64,000 bases of DNA from assembly GCA_964036045.1 (NCBI GenBank), contig OZ038378.1, forward strand, positions 158,728,576 through 158,792,575, read 5' to 3'. Below the pieces are notes generated by a model. The model worked only from the letters and a program-made list of their open reading frames with translations, was not told the origin of the DNA and ran no database searches. Of the stretch, positions 30,701-40,490 are shown in pieces. This DNA is from Eutreptiella sp. 'Long Island Sound 2002'. Lineage: Eukaryota > Euglenozoa > Euglenophyceae > Eutreptiales > Eutreptiaceae. The translations under genes and the position numbers were made by a program. Each line of letters begins with the position of its first letter. The first letter of the stretch is position 1.

Positions 30701-31062
30701 CTTGACCCTCCTGCAGCAGGGTCTCTGTGGGCCAGCATGGGCCCCAGGGGAAAGGGATCATGCCCCAACACGCTGTCAGGGTCCTGCCTCGACCCCTCGC
30801 CCACCTGCTGCCGCGCTGCGCTTCTGTGCAGACCTGTGATTGTTGAGGGCTCATGCAGCGCCTGGCACACATGGTGCGGTCGCCGCCCCTTTGAATCCAT
30901 TCTAGCCCGCCCCCCAGGCGCACCTCTAGTCCGCGCCCTCCTCTCACGGGCATCGGCCTGCAGTCCGTCCTACCGCTTGCCCCCCGGCGTGCCCTCTGTC
31001 CGCCTCCCTGCATCACATTTTGGCCGCCATCCGTTGCGTCCCCTCCTTTTGGCATTATCCAC

Positions 31063-31229
31063 ATGGCAAGCGCTTCCCTGCCCGAAGTCCACGTCGGTGA
31101 GCCGTCCCCGACAACGGACGTGCGGCTGGGCTGCATCCGTTCGCAGTACATGGCCTGTGTCCCGCCCCGGATGTTTGTGTGGCCCGATGACGAGGAGTGG
31201 GTCACAGCGCCTGCCACGCAGGTGTCGAG
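31063..31229 (+). CDS. Weak candidate coding exon, unknown
   Basis: Starting at ATG 31063, the frame reads as ordinary protein (LPEVHVGEPSPTTDVRLGC, YMACVPPRMFVWPDDEEWV) before a donor-like ACGCAG|GTGTCG at 31229. After that it becomes Pro-rich and runs into CA repeats. The hydrophobic/acidic pattern is unlike the neighbouring shadow frames. No domain recognised; the opposite strand is also open. Low confidence. Confidence 0.25.
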
Positions 31230-31416
31230 TCCACCGGCCCTCTGGGGGACCAAGCCCCCCCCCCCCCTCCTGGCTACCACCCCACACGCACACGCACGTG
31301 CGCGTGCACCCACACACAGACACACACACACACACGTGCACTGCAGTGCGTACAATGCTGTAGAGAGGTGATGTATGTTAGCAAACACTATGGAGTTTGT
31401 TGAAATGATTGGGCGT

Positions 31417-31443
31417 CACACACACACACACACACACACACAC
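31417..31443 (+). repeat. (CA)n microsatellite
   Basis: Thirteen uninterrupted CA units plus one base. A shorter CA/CG-rich tract lies at 31275-31340. Confidence 0.95.
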
Positions 31444-32749
31444 GCTTGGGGGCCTCCCTGCAGGGCCGGACAATGGACTTGTGGTTTGCAGTAGTGGTAG
31501 GAAAGTAGGAATGTTGAACCTCGCAGTTTGAGCATGATTGAATGGATTCCTTGGCACACACACTTGGGGGCTCTTTTAAAGAAGCGCAGGCCCCCTCCAC
31601 CTTCTGTCTGTCAGCCTGAATCAACCTGATACCTTGGTCTGACACTGTGCTTGCATGTTCCAGGGCACGTGTGCACGCGCACCCGGCACTCTTCCTTGCA
31701 TATCGGTGTGCAGCTACGCAGTAGTAGCCTGCCCTGCAGAGAGACCCACGCACCCTGGCTGGTACCCACCCCCCCTCCCCATGGGGTAGACCCCACCTTA
31801 TGCAAATGGCTGTGCGCCGTTTTTTTTATCTGGTGCACGCTACCGTTTCTGTGGCGTTCCCAACTGTTCGCAAGAACACATGCTGCAGTGGATAATGCAG
31901 CCCACCCGCCCCTTCCTCTTAGAATGGGTTTAAAATGGATCCTCGTGGGACGTCTGTGTCAGACAATCCAAATGCTCGCCGTGAGCACATTAATTCTTCG
32001 TGTCACCCAGCCCACCTGGAAAGGCAGCATCCTCCCAAATTCGCAAAGGATGGGCTGGCTAAGTTGTTTTCCAAAAGTCCCCGAGAACATGGCCTCATCT
32101 TCAGGGTAGATGAGCGGACTGTCACAGAATTCTTCGAATTGTTGTGTGGAACCAGCTTTCGCTTCATAAAGTAACAGCTTTAGGTACTGCATTAAAACCA
32201 TTGAACTCAGAATATGGAAAAGTTGCCCCAAGTTGGGGAACAACTGTGGTAATGGGAGCTTGCCTGTTACTGTTGCCTGTTTGCCTGTTACTGGAATTCT
32301 TCAAGGTGATGCTGGGGAGTGGGATCCAAAGGTGAACCCAAACGCATTCAAAGGTCAACAAACGTCCACAACATGAAAAGTTGTAGTATAGTCACAAACA
32401 TTTGGCCGTTCAACAACAGGTCTCCTCTGCTGCAATACCTCTGAAAGGTCCTTGTTCATGGCCACCGTTCCGTTGGCGGTCGGTGGCAACCAACACGGCC
32501 CCTTGTGAATGATGGACAGACGCTGCAGTGGAAGGGGTTGGGGTCGGGACACAGACACAGACTTCCTTTGGGTTCCGCCAGAGGCGCTGCCATGTTGTCT
32601 TCTTTAAGCCTAGAGGGGTATCTCTGCTGGATTACGGCACTATTTTTCATTTGTTGTGAGTGGGAAAACCAAAATTCACCCCACTTGTGTATATTCAAAA
32701 TGTTCAGAATGAAACGGGGAACTCAAAAATGCCCCCAAAATGGGAAAAT
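31444..32749. other. Non-coding stretch
   Basis: No gene, RNA or clear repeat recognised. GC content is lower than to the left, and frames on both strands are short. A small CTGTTACTGTTGCCTGTTTGC duplication lies near 32262-32292. Confidence 0.4.
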
Positions 32750-33039
32750 CACCTCGAAGAGAGGTTGTTAGATCAAGCGCAGGTGCGGGCGTCCTATACC
32801 CCCCTTTTTTGGGGTCATTCGCGTAGCATACCCCAAGGCATGATATTTGATGTCCAACCCCTTGGAAATCCATTATTTTGCCCAAAAAGACAATCTTCCA
32901 ATGGATTTTTTGATTCTGAGGCCTCTATCCCCTGAAACTGGATATCACTTTTTTGAGGGGGGGGGGGGGGCTGGGGGGGGTCAAAAGTTTGTGCTCAGAA
33001 GGCTCCAAGTAGTGGGGAGGCACTTTGCTGTCACAACAA

Positions 33040-33131
33040 ACCTCGGTTGAATGGTAACGCAGTCGATTGCACACTTTTAGGTCAGCGGTTCCAATCCTGA
33101 TTGCAGAAATTTAGGTCAGCGGTTCCAATCC
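33040..33131 (+). other. tRNA-like module with duplicated B box
   Basis: TGAATGGTAACGCAGTCG serves as an A-box-like part; GGTTCCAATCC occurs at 33087-33097 and again at 33121-33131, because a 34-base segment is duplicated in tandem. Corresponds in position to the plus-strand module at 6331-6399 of copy 1. Confidence 0.5.
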
Positions 33132-33169
33132 TGGTCGGTCGACTGTTGTCGGCGGCGCCGCCACCATGT

Positions 33170-33244
33170 TCGCCCGACCGGGGTTCGAACCGCCGACGAA
33201 AAAGTCTGCGGTTAGCTGCATTACCATTCGACCACAGCTTGCCC
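33170..33244 (-). other. Convergent tRNA-like module
   Basis: Minus strand: GTGGTCGAATGGTAAT (A box) and GGTTCGAACCC (complement of 33181-33191, B box). Corresponds to 6432-6505 of copy 1 and again faces the plus-strand module across a GGCGGCGCCGCC palindrome. Confidence 0.55.
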
Positions 33245-33437
33245 CGATTTCTGCTTTCCTCCCCACTGCTTGGAGCCAAGTCTGCCACTGACAAAACACC
33301 CAAACTGTGTGTTTCTGTCTGACTGACAAAAAAACCCAAACTGTGTGCTTCTGTCTGACTGACTGCTGGCCTGCCTAACTGACTGATTGGCTGACTGTCA
33401 GCCTCTCTTCGAGGTGCACTGCCGAAGGCAATAGAAT

Positions 33438-34247
33438 TCCCCCCCCCCCCCTCCGGACCCCCCCCGCCCAAGCCGCAGGGGTTGGTGTCTAGAAGTGAAC
33501 TACAGACCCCCCCATGCTAGAGGCCCTCAGTGACTCAGCATTGACAGACCGCAGCGACTCTGCTTTTCAGATGGATCCACCACTGAAACCGCCTTGGCCG
33601 TCTCCTGGGCGGTCAGCTCGGACGGTTTCAGCACAGATGTCAGTGACTCGCGTCTGACCTAGCATGCCAAATTAAGGTGCACGGTTGTTGCTTTTTACGA
33701 GGGCAAAGAGAACACCGCCCTTGTCTAAACACCCTACCTGCCGTTTTACTGGTTGTTTTCACGCTTGAGCTACACATGCCTGAAAACTCGACTTTTCTTC
33801 TCTAAGAGTGTCGAGATGCCTAGAAGAGCTTTCAGCGATCAGGTTCAGAACTGGTTACGCTCATATATTGTCATGAGCAGCCTTTGTTTTTCCGATACGA
33901 TGTTTACACTCAGTCACCCCCTGTACATAGATGGATGCTGTTGCATGAATACGACTGATTGGACTAATGGCCGGAAGTGCCTATGGCAGGGGCATTCAGT
34001 CAATGAGAACCGACCACTGCTCTCTCTCTCCTCCCCTTCCAATGTTTGAGGCTGACAGCCAAAATTTTGCTTCAGCCCCTTCGGTGCCAAGAGCACGTAC
34101 TCTTAAATTTTTTTCGGCCCACCTTCGGCGGGGACCGGAAGGGGACCCTGGGAGGAGGGGGGGGGGGCAGCCAACCCCCCCCCCCCCTCAGACCCCCTCC
34201 TACTACACCCCTGATCAGCCCCCCGTCCCACCGCCCGGTGTGCTCAG
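33438..34247. other. Non-coding stretch, probably includes an intron of the gene at 34248
   Basis: No clear coding exon. C-runs at 33438 and 34165-34190 and a G-run near 34155. 33958-34017 resembles 17235-17300. The 3' end (CCGCCCGGTGTGCTCAG) is the acceptor of the methyltransferase exon. Earlier exons of that gene could lie here or further left but I cannot place them. Confidence 0.4.
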
Positions 34248-35405
34248 GAGCTCCTCCTGCAGACCGTTCTGGACCACCCCATCTGCGCCTCGTACCCGCC
34301 GGCCCCAGCGTACGTGCGGTCCTTCCTGAAGGCCTACATGGCGCGCTGTGAGCGGGCGGGCCACGAGCCGCACGAGGGCCTGTACGTGCGGTGTGCCGCC
34401 GCCATGGCCGGCCCGGCCCCCGACGGCCCCGCGGGCCCCTCGTACGGCTACAAGACGTACGTCGTGGGCGGGGCCTGCGGGGCCCTGGCCCCGGGCCCGG
34501 GCCCTCCGGCGGCGTCGGAGCCGTACGCTGACGGGGGGGCCCACGCCTCCGCGGGCCCCGGCGCTGACGCGGGCGACGGCCGTCGCGTGGACCGGGCGCG
34601 GGCCCTGGGCCTGTGCGTTACGCTGCGGGAGGCGGAGCAGATCATCGCGGCCGGCACGACGGGGCTCGTGACGTGGGGGGCGGCCCTGCGCCTCGCGGAG
34701 TGGGCGCTGGCCCACCGGGACACGTTCGCGGGGCGGCGGGTCGTGGAGCTCGGCGCCGGGTGCGGCCTGGCAGGCCTGTGCATCGCCAAGGCGGCGGCCC
34801 CGGCCGCGGTGGTGTTCACGGACTGCCACCCCCTCGTGCTGGACGCCCTGCGGGAGAACCTGCGCATCAATGGCCTCGCCCCGGGGCCGGCGCCCGATGC
34901 CGCTGCCGCGCCCGAGGGCGACCCCCGCCGCCCCCCCTCCACCGCCGGACCCGCCGTGCCCCGGGAGGGGGAGGGGGGGGGCGCGGGCGGCGACCCGTGC
35001 CACTCTGGCGCTTCGGGGGCCGCCCCCTGTGCCCACCTTGTGCCCCTGGACTGGCACACCGCCACGGCGCTGCAGCTCCGGGCCCTCGAGGCGGACGTGG
35101 TGGTGGCCGCCGACGTGGTGTACGACCCGGCCATCATCGACGACCTGGTGCGCACCATCAAAGGGGCGCTGGCCGCGGGGGCGGACGCGGGGATGCGGGC
35201 GGGGCCCGGGGCCGGGGCGCGGGTGGCGTACGTGGCGTCCACTGTCCGGCACACCGACACCCTCGAGGCCTTCCGGCGGCGCGCGGAGGAGGCGGGGCTG
35301 AGCGTCCGGGACCGGGACATGGGCTCCGCGCCGCAGGTGTTCCACTTTGACCGGACGTCGGCGGTGGTGCTGCACGAGCTGCGCCTGGGCCCGGGGGCTC
35401 TGTAG
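34248..35405 (+). CDS. EEF2KMT: Terminal exon, eEF2-lysine methyltransferase (FAM86/EEF2KMT family)
   Basis: After the acceptor GTGCTCAG, the frame runs to TAG (35403-35405), about 385 residues. The FAM86 N-terminal signature is present: LDHPICASYPPAPAYVRSFL, then YKTYVVGG. The seven-strand methyltransferase follows with GTTGLVTWGAALRLAEWAL, the SAM-binding VVELGAGCGLAGLCIAK, VVFTDCHPLVLDALRENLRIN, HLVPLDWHTA, VVVAADVVYDP (motif IV) and YVASTVRHTDT. Members of this family methylate a lysine of elongation factor 2 in the cytosol. Ala/Gly/Pro-rich insertions between strands reflect the very high GC. The first ~50 residues of the family are missing and must lie in upstream exons. A 544-codon minus-strand frame here is a shadow. 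Confidence 0.85.
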   Translation, partial: ELLLQTVLDHPICASYPPAPAYVRSFLKAYMARCERAGHEPHEGLYVRCAAAMAGPAPDGPAGPSYGYKTYVVGGACGALAPGPGPPAASEPYADGGAHASAGPGADAGDGRRVDRARALGLCVTLREAEQIIAAGTTGLVTWGAALRLAEWALAHRDTFAGRRVVELGAGCGLAGLCIAKAAAPAAVVFTDCHPLVLDALRENLRINGLAPGPAPDAAAAPEGDPRRPPSTAGPAVPREGEGGGAGGDPCHSGASGAAPCAHLVPLDWHTATALQLRALEADVVVAADVVYDPAIIDDLVRTIKGALAAGADAGMRAGPGAGARVAYVASTVRHTDTLEAFRRRAEEAGLSVRDRDMGSAPQVFHFDRTSAVVLHELRLGPGAL

Positions 35406-35649
35406 GGGGGGGGGGGGGGCGGAGGATCGCCCGTGAGGCAGGGGTGTGCCTGGGCGTGTGGCAGACTGCCCATCCGTTCCCCTCCAACGGCCGTTGGCTG
35501 TTGGTATCGGCTTCCCAGCGACGTGCAGCGAACAGCCCGGTCGCACCTTTGAGCGCCCATCTGCACTGCACCATAAAGGCGCACGCTGCCGACACAACAG
35601 GCCAATGAGCTGGGAAGATGAAGAAGCCGAAGTGTCCAGACTGGAATTT

Positions 35650-35728
35650 GATCGAAGTGCCGGACATTGCTGCATGTGGCACGCCAGGACGTGCATGTGC
35701 GGAGCGCTTTTGTGACCTGCTTGCGGCA
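35650..35728 (+). repeat. Dispersed direct repeat, copy 1
   Basis: GATCGAAGTGCCGGACATTGC... AGGACGTGCATGTGCGGAGCG... CTGCTTGCGGCA; matches 36180-36257 with scattered changes. Confidence 0.65.
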
Positions 35729-36179
35729 CCTGCCTCAGGACGGGCAGTTCGTTTCCTGAACAGTTCGTTCCCTCAGTTTGATCTGAGCCAAAAAAAGAAA
35801 AAGAAAACCGTCCACTGCGGCAGTTTGCTTTTTGATTTTGGGCTACCATCGGCCCTTGGGTGGCTGCAGTGCTGCCGTTTGTTGTGTGTTTGTTTTGTGG
35901 GGATTTTGTGCTCTTCTCGGGTGCTGAATGTCAGTTCAGCACCCTGCAGCACCCTCCCCCCCCTGCCTCAGGCCTGTAGAGCCCGGAGGACCAGAGAACA
36001 GCGTGGAAGAGGGCACAGGGAAGCACAATCCCAGGGCGCCCAAAGAAGCGCCGGACGCTGAGCCGATGGACAGAAGGCGATGACAGCAGTGGGGCAGGCG
36101 CAGCCAGAGCCTAGTGCGGACATTGCAACCTGACCATCTGAAGCCCTGCCTCAGGCATCATATCATAGCACTACATCAT

Positions 36180-36257
36180 GATCGAACTGCCGGACATCGC
36201 TGCATACGCACACCAGGACGTGCATGTGTGGAGCGCTTTGGGAGCTGCTTGCGGCAA
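36180..36257 (+). repeat. Dispersed direct repeat, copy 2
   Basis: Second copy of 35650-35728. Nearby 36088-36136 shares blocks with 5128-5280, which suggests a larger, fragmented repeat. Confidence 0.65.
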
Positions 36258-37421
36258 CGGCCGTTGGTCGCCCTCCAATCGCTTCTGGTTGCCCTCCGAC
36301 GAACGGGACTTTTGTACCGGACGCCAGCTCTGGTGATGTTGTGCCGTTCAGGGCCGCGCCGCAGGAAGGGCGCGGGGGTGCCTCGTCCACAAGTGCCGAT
36401 AGAGTTCTTGGGCAGTTGGCCATCAACACTCCAGAGGCTGTCCGCCGTGAGATACCGAGGGAACAAACGTCTTATTTTGTAGGACGGCCCTGGCACTGCC
36501 GTCCAATGTTCCAAAGAACATGAAGGCCGATGGAGGGCCGCCCTTCTGCCCTCCCAGGGCAAGTCGACCGCCTCACAGGCCCCGTGCTGCACCCCTCCAC
36601 ACGCCCGAACACGCTGAGCAACGCCGACCCCTTCCGGACCCTCGACCGCCGCTGCGGGTCTGGCCAGCAGCCCAATGCCGTGCCTGTTTTGGGGGCAACC
36701 CGCACAATGAAATCCTGGCTGGCCGTGGCGCTGGGGCGACCCACTTGCTCTGTGCCTCCCCCACAGACCGTTTGTGTTGCTGAATGAAGTGCTGCCGAGT
36801 CATGGCCTTCAATAGGCATTTGGGTCATGGCATTTGCGGAGAGGCCACTGGGATGCCGGTTCATGCCGCCGTAGAATGCGCGCTTTGGGACGGCAAAAGA
36901 AGTCTTGTGCCGGGAGGGGGGGGGGGAGCGGACACGGAAACGCAACAAGGCAGGTTGTGGATGGCCGGAGGGCGGCGGAGGTGCGTGGGCAGCAAAAACC
37001 GTCAAATGACCCCCGCAACAACCAGCTCAACCCCGGTACGCCAACTGCTGGGCACTGCTAATGCACAAACGGCATCCGCCGCAACCAGCACCGCCCCGGC
37101 ACACCGACCACTGGGCTCCGCAAACGCGGAAGTGACACTAGCAAGAGCACCGGCCGCAGCGGCCGACAGAACGCAGCGACCCGACGCAACATGCGAAGGG
37201 AAGAGCGGGTGACTGTCCAGGGCCCCGTAAAGGAACAGCGACCCAACGGAATGTCACATGGGGGGGGGGGGGGGCTGTCGTTCAAGCCCCTGAAGGAGCG
37301 GGGGGGGGGGGTTTGGCAAAGGGGCTTTTGTGACAGGCCAGTCCAAAGAGGCTGGTCTAAAAACTCGAAGACTGACTCACCCGGAAGAATTTTTTCCAAA
37401 AAGTCCCCCTCGATGATACAT

Positions 37422-37463
37422 GCCTCAAAATGATCAGCGCATTCTGGGGGATCATTTTGAGGC
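37422..37463. repeat. Palindromic repeat, copy 2
   Basis: Perfect 14-base arms GCCTCAAAATGATC / GATCATTTTGAGGC around a 14-base loop starting AGCGCATTC. Related to 7433-7463, with the same following ATGTTGGGGTA. Confidence 0.8.
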
Positions 37464-38902
37464 ATTTATGTTGGGGTATCTCACGACCTCCCCCAACCTC
37501 CCCTGTCAGCCCGTCAGGGGTCCCCATCACGTGAGCCCTGAAGGGCCAATCCCCCCCCCCCCCCGCACACAAACTTTTTTCCCACTTTTTTTTGCTGCTG
37601 GCGCCAGCTGCTGCCAGTAGAGGCGGGTGTCAGCAGTCCAATGAGGGGGATGTGAGGCAAGCAAATGGGGCGTGGGGGGTAAGGCAGTGAGTGTTGACTG
37701 TCAGGTTTGTCGGCGCAGGACAAGGCGCCGCAGGCGCCTCCACACTGAAATGACGACCAGTCCTTCATAGTGTTACAACACTGCCCAGAGCGCAGTGAGG
37801 GGGGATACACGCAGTGGTAGGGGGTGAGTCTTCTGGGGTGCAGGGGCCGGCTGTTGGCAGTGCTTAGTAACCCGTGGGCCAGTCGCCAGCCCTCCTCCCA
37901 CTACAGCGGCGGGGGGGGGGGGGGTGACATGCAGGCCATACCACCCATATGTCCTGCGCCTCAGGAGTGGCCTTGGGGAAGGCACTAACCACATCGCCGA
38001 TCACTCCTTAGCCCCATGCCCCCTCTCTGTGAGGGCGGGAGGTAGGCGACAAGGTACAATAATGTGCTGTCTCAGACAATGATTATGAAGAGCCGGACGA
38101 TGCACACTGTCGATCAATTGTCGATGGCATCGGACAGTCAGAAAAGAAACTGTGAAGGACTGGTCGTCATTTCAATTGGAGAGTGTATGCAAGAAGGGCC
38201 TCCTTGGCCACTGCAAACAGCTGCCCTTGCCCTGCACTCCGTGGAGTGCGTGCATGCACAAGGCACACAAGATGTTTCCGAAGTAGGACACTTCAGGTGC
38301 CGGATGCCCCCTCGCGGTGCACTCCCAGATTGCTATGTGGGATAGCTGTCGGTGGAGGGGCAGGATCACTGTACACACACCTCAGAGTTAGTGGGGATAG
38401 CTATTTTTTTTTTGAAACGACCACGGGCATGCAGCGTTCGTGGCGAGCCGAAGTCCATGGGAGGGTTAGCCCACATACAACGCACCCATCCCATGAATAG
38501 ACTCGGCCGCTAGGCATGACCCCAGAGAGACCTAGTGTACCCACTGCTGCTTATAGTACATGGTGTTCCATTGGAGACACAGTTCCTAGTAGTGGACTAG
38601 GGTAACCAAGTTACCCAGGCCCATATTCTCGCATACCCGCGCGCACTCAGGGTGATCTTGCTAAATATGGGTTTGTGCTGTGCAGTGCCAAAGTGCTGGG
38701 ACCGGAAAACGAAAATAGAGATGCCATTTTTTCCACCGCGGACAGAAAGCCATGGGCAATTTGTGGTGAAACCACCTCACTGCCATCCCAAGCCTTGAGA
38801 CAGAGGGGCAGTGGACACACAGCAAAACTGTTGTCTGGGTGGGTTCCAATCACAGCATAAGTGACATGCCCCCAGACAGTGCACCGTAGTGGGGGAGCAC
38901 TA

Positions 38903-38970
38903 GCGCGCCGGGCATCTTTTTTGACCCGTGGGGGAGCGTTAGCGCGCCGGGCATCTTTTTTTACCCGTGC
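38903..38970 (+). repeat. Tandem GCGCGCCGGGCATC units
   Basis: Two adjacent ~34-base units (GTGGGGGAGC, TAGCGCGCCGGGCATC, then a T run and ACCCGTG). The same core occurs singly at 17028-17045, 17549-17563 and 39598-39620, always beside a T-run or CCCCC and GACCTTTTAGGGGG-type sequence. Confidence 0.7.
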
Positions 38971-39208
38971 CCCACCGGTGATCTTTTAGGGGGTGCACTA
39001 AGCGCAGTGCGCGCGCACTGCAACCATTTGGACGTCTAGCCATCCTAGAACCCCATATTTTGTGATACTATGGGCATTGTTGTTGTTTGACAACGGGTAT
39101 TTTGATGCTTCTTTCACATTCGGGATATGGTATATTTGGATTCTCACCCAGTTTCACCAATTTTTCCCCATTTTTTTCTCGTTTCCACCACATCCACTCA
39201 TTACTAGG

Positions 39209-39314
39209 TTGATTTCTCCCCACCATGGGGACCCTGAGAAAGCAGGGGTAATGTAGCCATATTGATTTCTCCCCACCATGGGGACCCCGAGAAGGCAGGG
39301 GTGATGTAACGAAT
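39209..39314 (+). repeat. 53-bp tandem duplication
   Basis: Two adjacent units TTGATTTCTCCCCACCATGG... GCAGGGGTRATGTARC. They share GACCCYGAGAAGGCAGGGGT with the repeats at 39780-40075. Confidence 0.8.
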
Positions 39315-39595
39315 ACTGAGTTTGTGCTTTGTTTTTGTGACGTGAGGCAGAAACGCCGTCCAAACCGCTTGCGGCTTGGGGACTCATTACCATAGCGAAA
39401 TCTATGGGAAAGGTAAAGGCAAAGTACCGTTTGTTAAGTACAATACAAATGATATTTGGAGTTGTTGAATTCGCAGCTATTGTCTAATTATGCCACGTGC
39501 TTTGTAGGGAAGGTGCAGTCCATCATGGTCTATTTGGGGGCCTTTCTCCATAAGAGGGTAAATCTTGGGCTGAAGTCGGGATACTCAACAGAAAG

Positions 39596-40080
39596 GTAGC
39601 GCGCCGGGCAAACATTCCCCCGGCTGTCCCACCGGTGACCTTTTAGGGGGTGCACTAAGGGAGCGCACTGAGCGCATTGCAACTATTTGGGCGTCAAGCC
39701 GTACTACAAGACCCATACTTTGAGATACTAAGGGCATCATTGTTATCGTTAGCGTAGGTTTTGTTTTCTGATTTTGGCCTTTTTTGTTGGGGACCCCTAA
39801 GAATGCAGGGTGACATAGCATTTCTGCCCTCTTTTGGGTCCCCGAGAAGGTACGGGTGAGGCAGCCACTTCTGATGTTGTCTTTTTTTGTTTGGCAATGC
39901 CCGAGAATGCGGGGGTAACGTAGCATTTCCGGCTTCTTTCGGGGCCCCCAGAAGGCAGGGGTGAGGCAGCCATTTCTGATTTTGTCTTTTTTTGTTTGTG
40001 GACCCCTGAGAATGCAGGGCTGGATTAGCATTTCCGCCCTCTGTTGGGCCGCCAAAAAGGCAGGGGTAGGGCAGCGACCA
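39596..40080 (+). repeat. Composite repeat ending in three ~110-bp tandem units
   Basis: 39596-39750 matches the 38990-39085 and 21121-21235 family (GGTGCACTAAG, CAACTATTTGGGCGTC, GACCCATACTTTGAGATACT). It is followed by three imperfect units each holding GTCTTTTTTTGTTTG-like, GAATGCAGGG..TAGCATTTC and AGAAGGCAGGGGTGAGGCAG blocks. The GC-rich part of the window ends here. Confidence 0.7.
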
Positions 40081-40319
40081 AACAGGGAAGCCAAAGGTGG
40101 TCAGACCTCTGCTACCAAAAAATAAAGTTTCTTTGCCATTTGTTTTCGAACATTAGTAATCCAATAACTCAAGGTAGGCACAACGATTAAATCGGGAAAG
40201 CTAGGATCTTGTTCAACAACATAAGGGGTCTATAGATAAAAAGAGATACAGAAATTATCACAGATTTTGACAGATAGGTACAATTCGACTAGAAAAGATA
40301 GAAAACCGCCCCAGGGAGT

Positions 40320-40490
40320 CACCCTGTGCAGTTTGGTTAACCAGGAGATGTGAACTCATTGGATTCACTCCATATTTGCTAAGGTGGTATGGTGTGTCCC
40401 AAGGGGTCACTGCCATGTCATGTGCATCATATGGGGTGGGTCCTACTTAGCTGGGCTTAGTGGGGATTGAACCTAGGGCTTCTTAAAAAT
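40320..40490 (-). repeat. tRNA-derived repeat (SINE-like), minus-strand copy
   Basis: Reverse complement shows a B box GGTTCAATCCC (complement of 40463-40473), then AGCTAAGTAGGA, CATGACATGGCAGTGACC, CCACCTTAGCAAATATGG and GTTCACATCTCCTG. These match in order the plus-strand segments at 47820-47990 and 60076-60245. Either this is a SINE that also lies in the Ty3 element's 5' region, or it is a diverged solo fragment of that region. Confidence 0.75.

Larger units (their letters stand above)
32750..33437 (+). mobile_element. Helentron-like non-autonomous element, copy 2
   Basis: Same architecture as 6030-6660. CACCTCGAAGAGAGGTTG is at the left end, its complement with one mismatch lies at 33399-33416, and the 21-base tail with the TGCC-GAA-GGCA hairpin follows, ending ATAGAAT. 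Flanks are AAAAT on the left and TCCCC on the right, again a T/T junction with no other duplication. Internal sequence is homologous for most of its length (GTTAGATCAAGCGCAG, ATACCCCCC, GGATATCACTTTTTTGAGG, G-run). It differs around the tRNA-like modules and has an extra repeated segment near 33285-33350. Confidence 0.75.
35406..39208. other. Non-coding stretch with dispersed repeats
   Basis: Starts with a G14 run just after the stop codon. Contains the 35650/36180 direct repeat, the palindrome at 37422-37463, and G-runs at 36917, 37260, 37302 and 37910. Units of the GCGCGCCGGGCATC family lie at 38903-38970 (two in tandem). Frames at 36500-37200 are open on both strands and show no domain. 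Confidence 0.4.

Noticed and set aside
34215-35849. 544-codon minus-strand frame over the methyltransferase exon
   Set aside because: The plus strand carries clear FAM86 and SAM-methyltransferase motifs; the minus frame is low-complexity and open only because of extreme GC content.
36520-37212. Overlapping frames on both strands (up to 177 codons)
   Set aside because: No motif, no splice support, both strands equally open, interrupted by G-runs.
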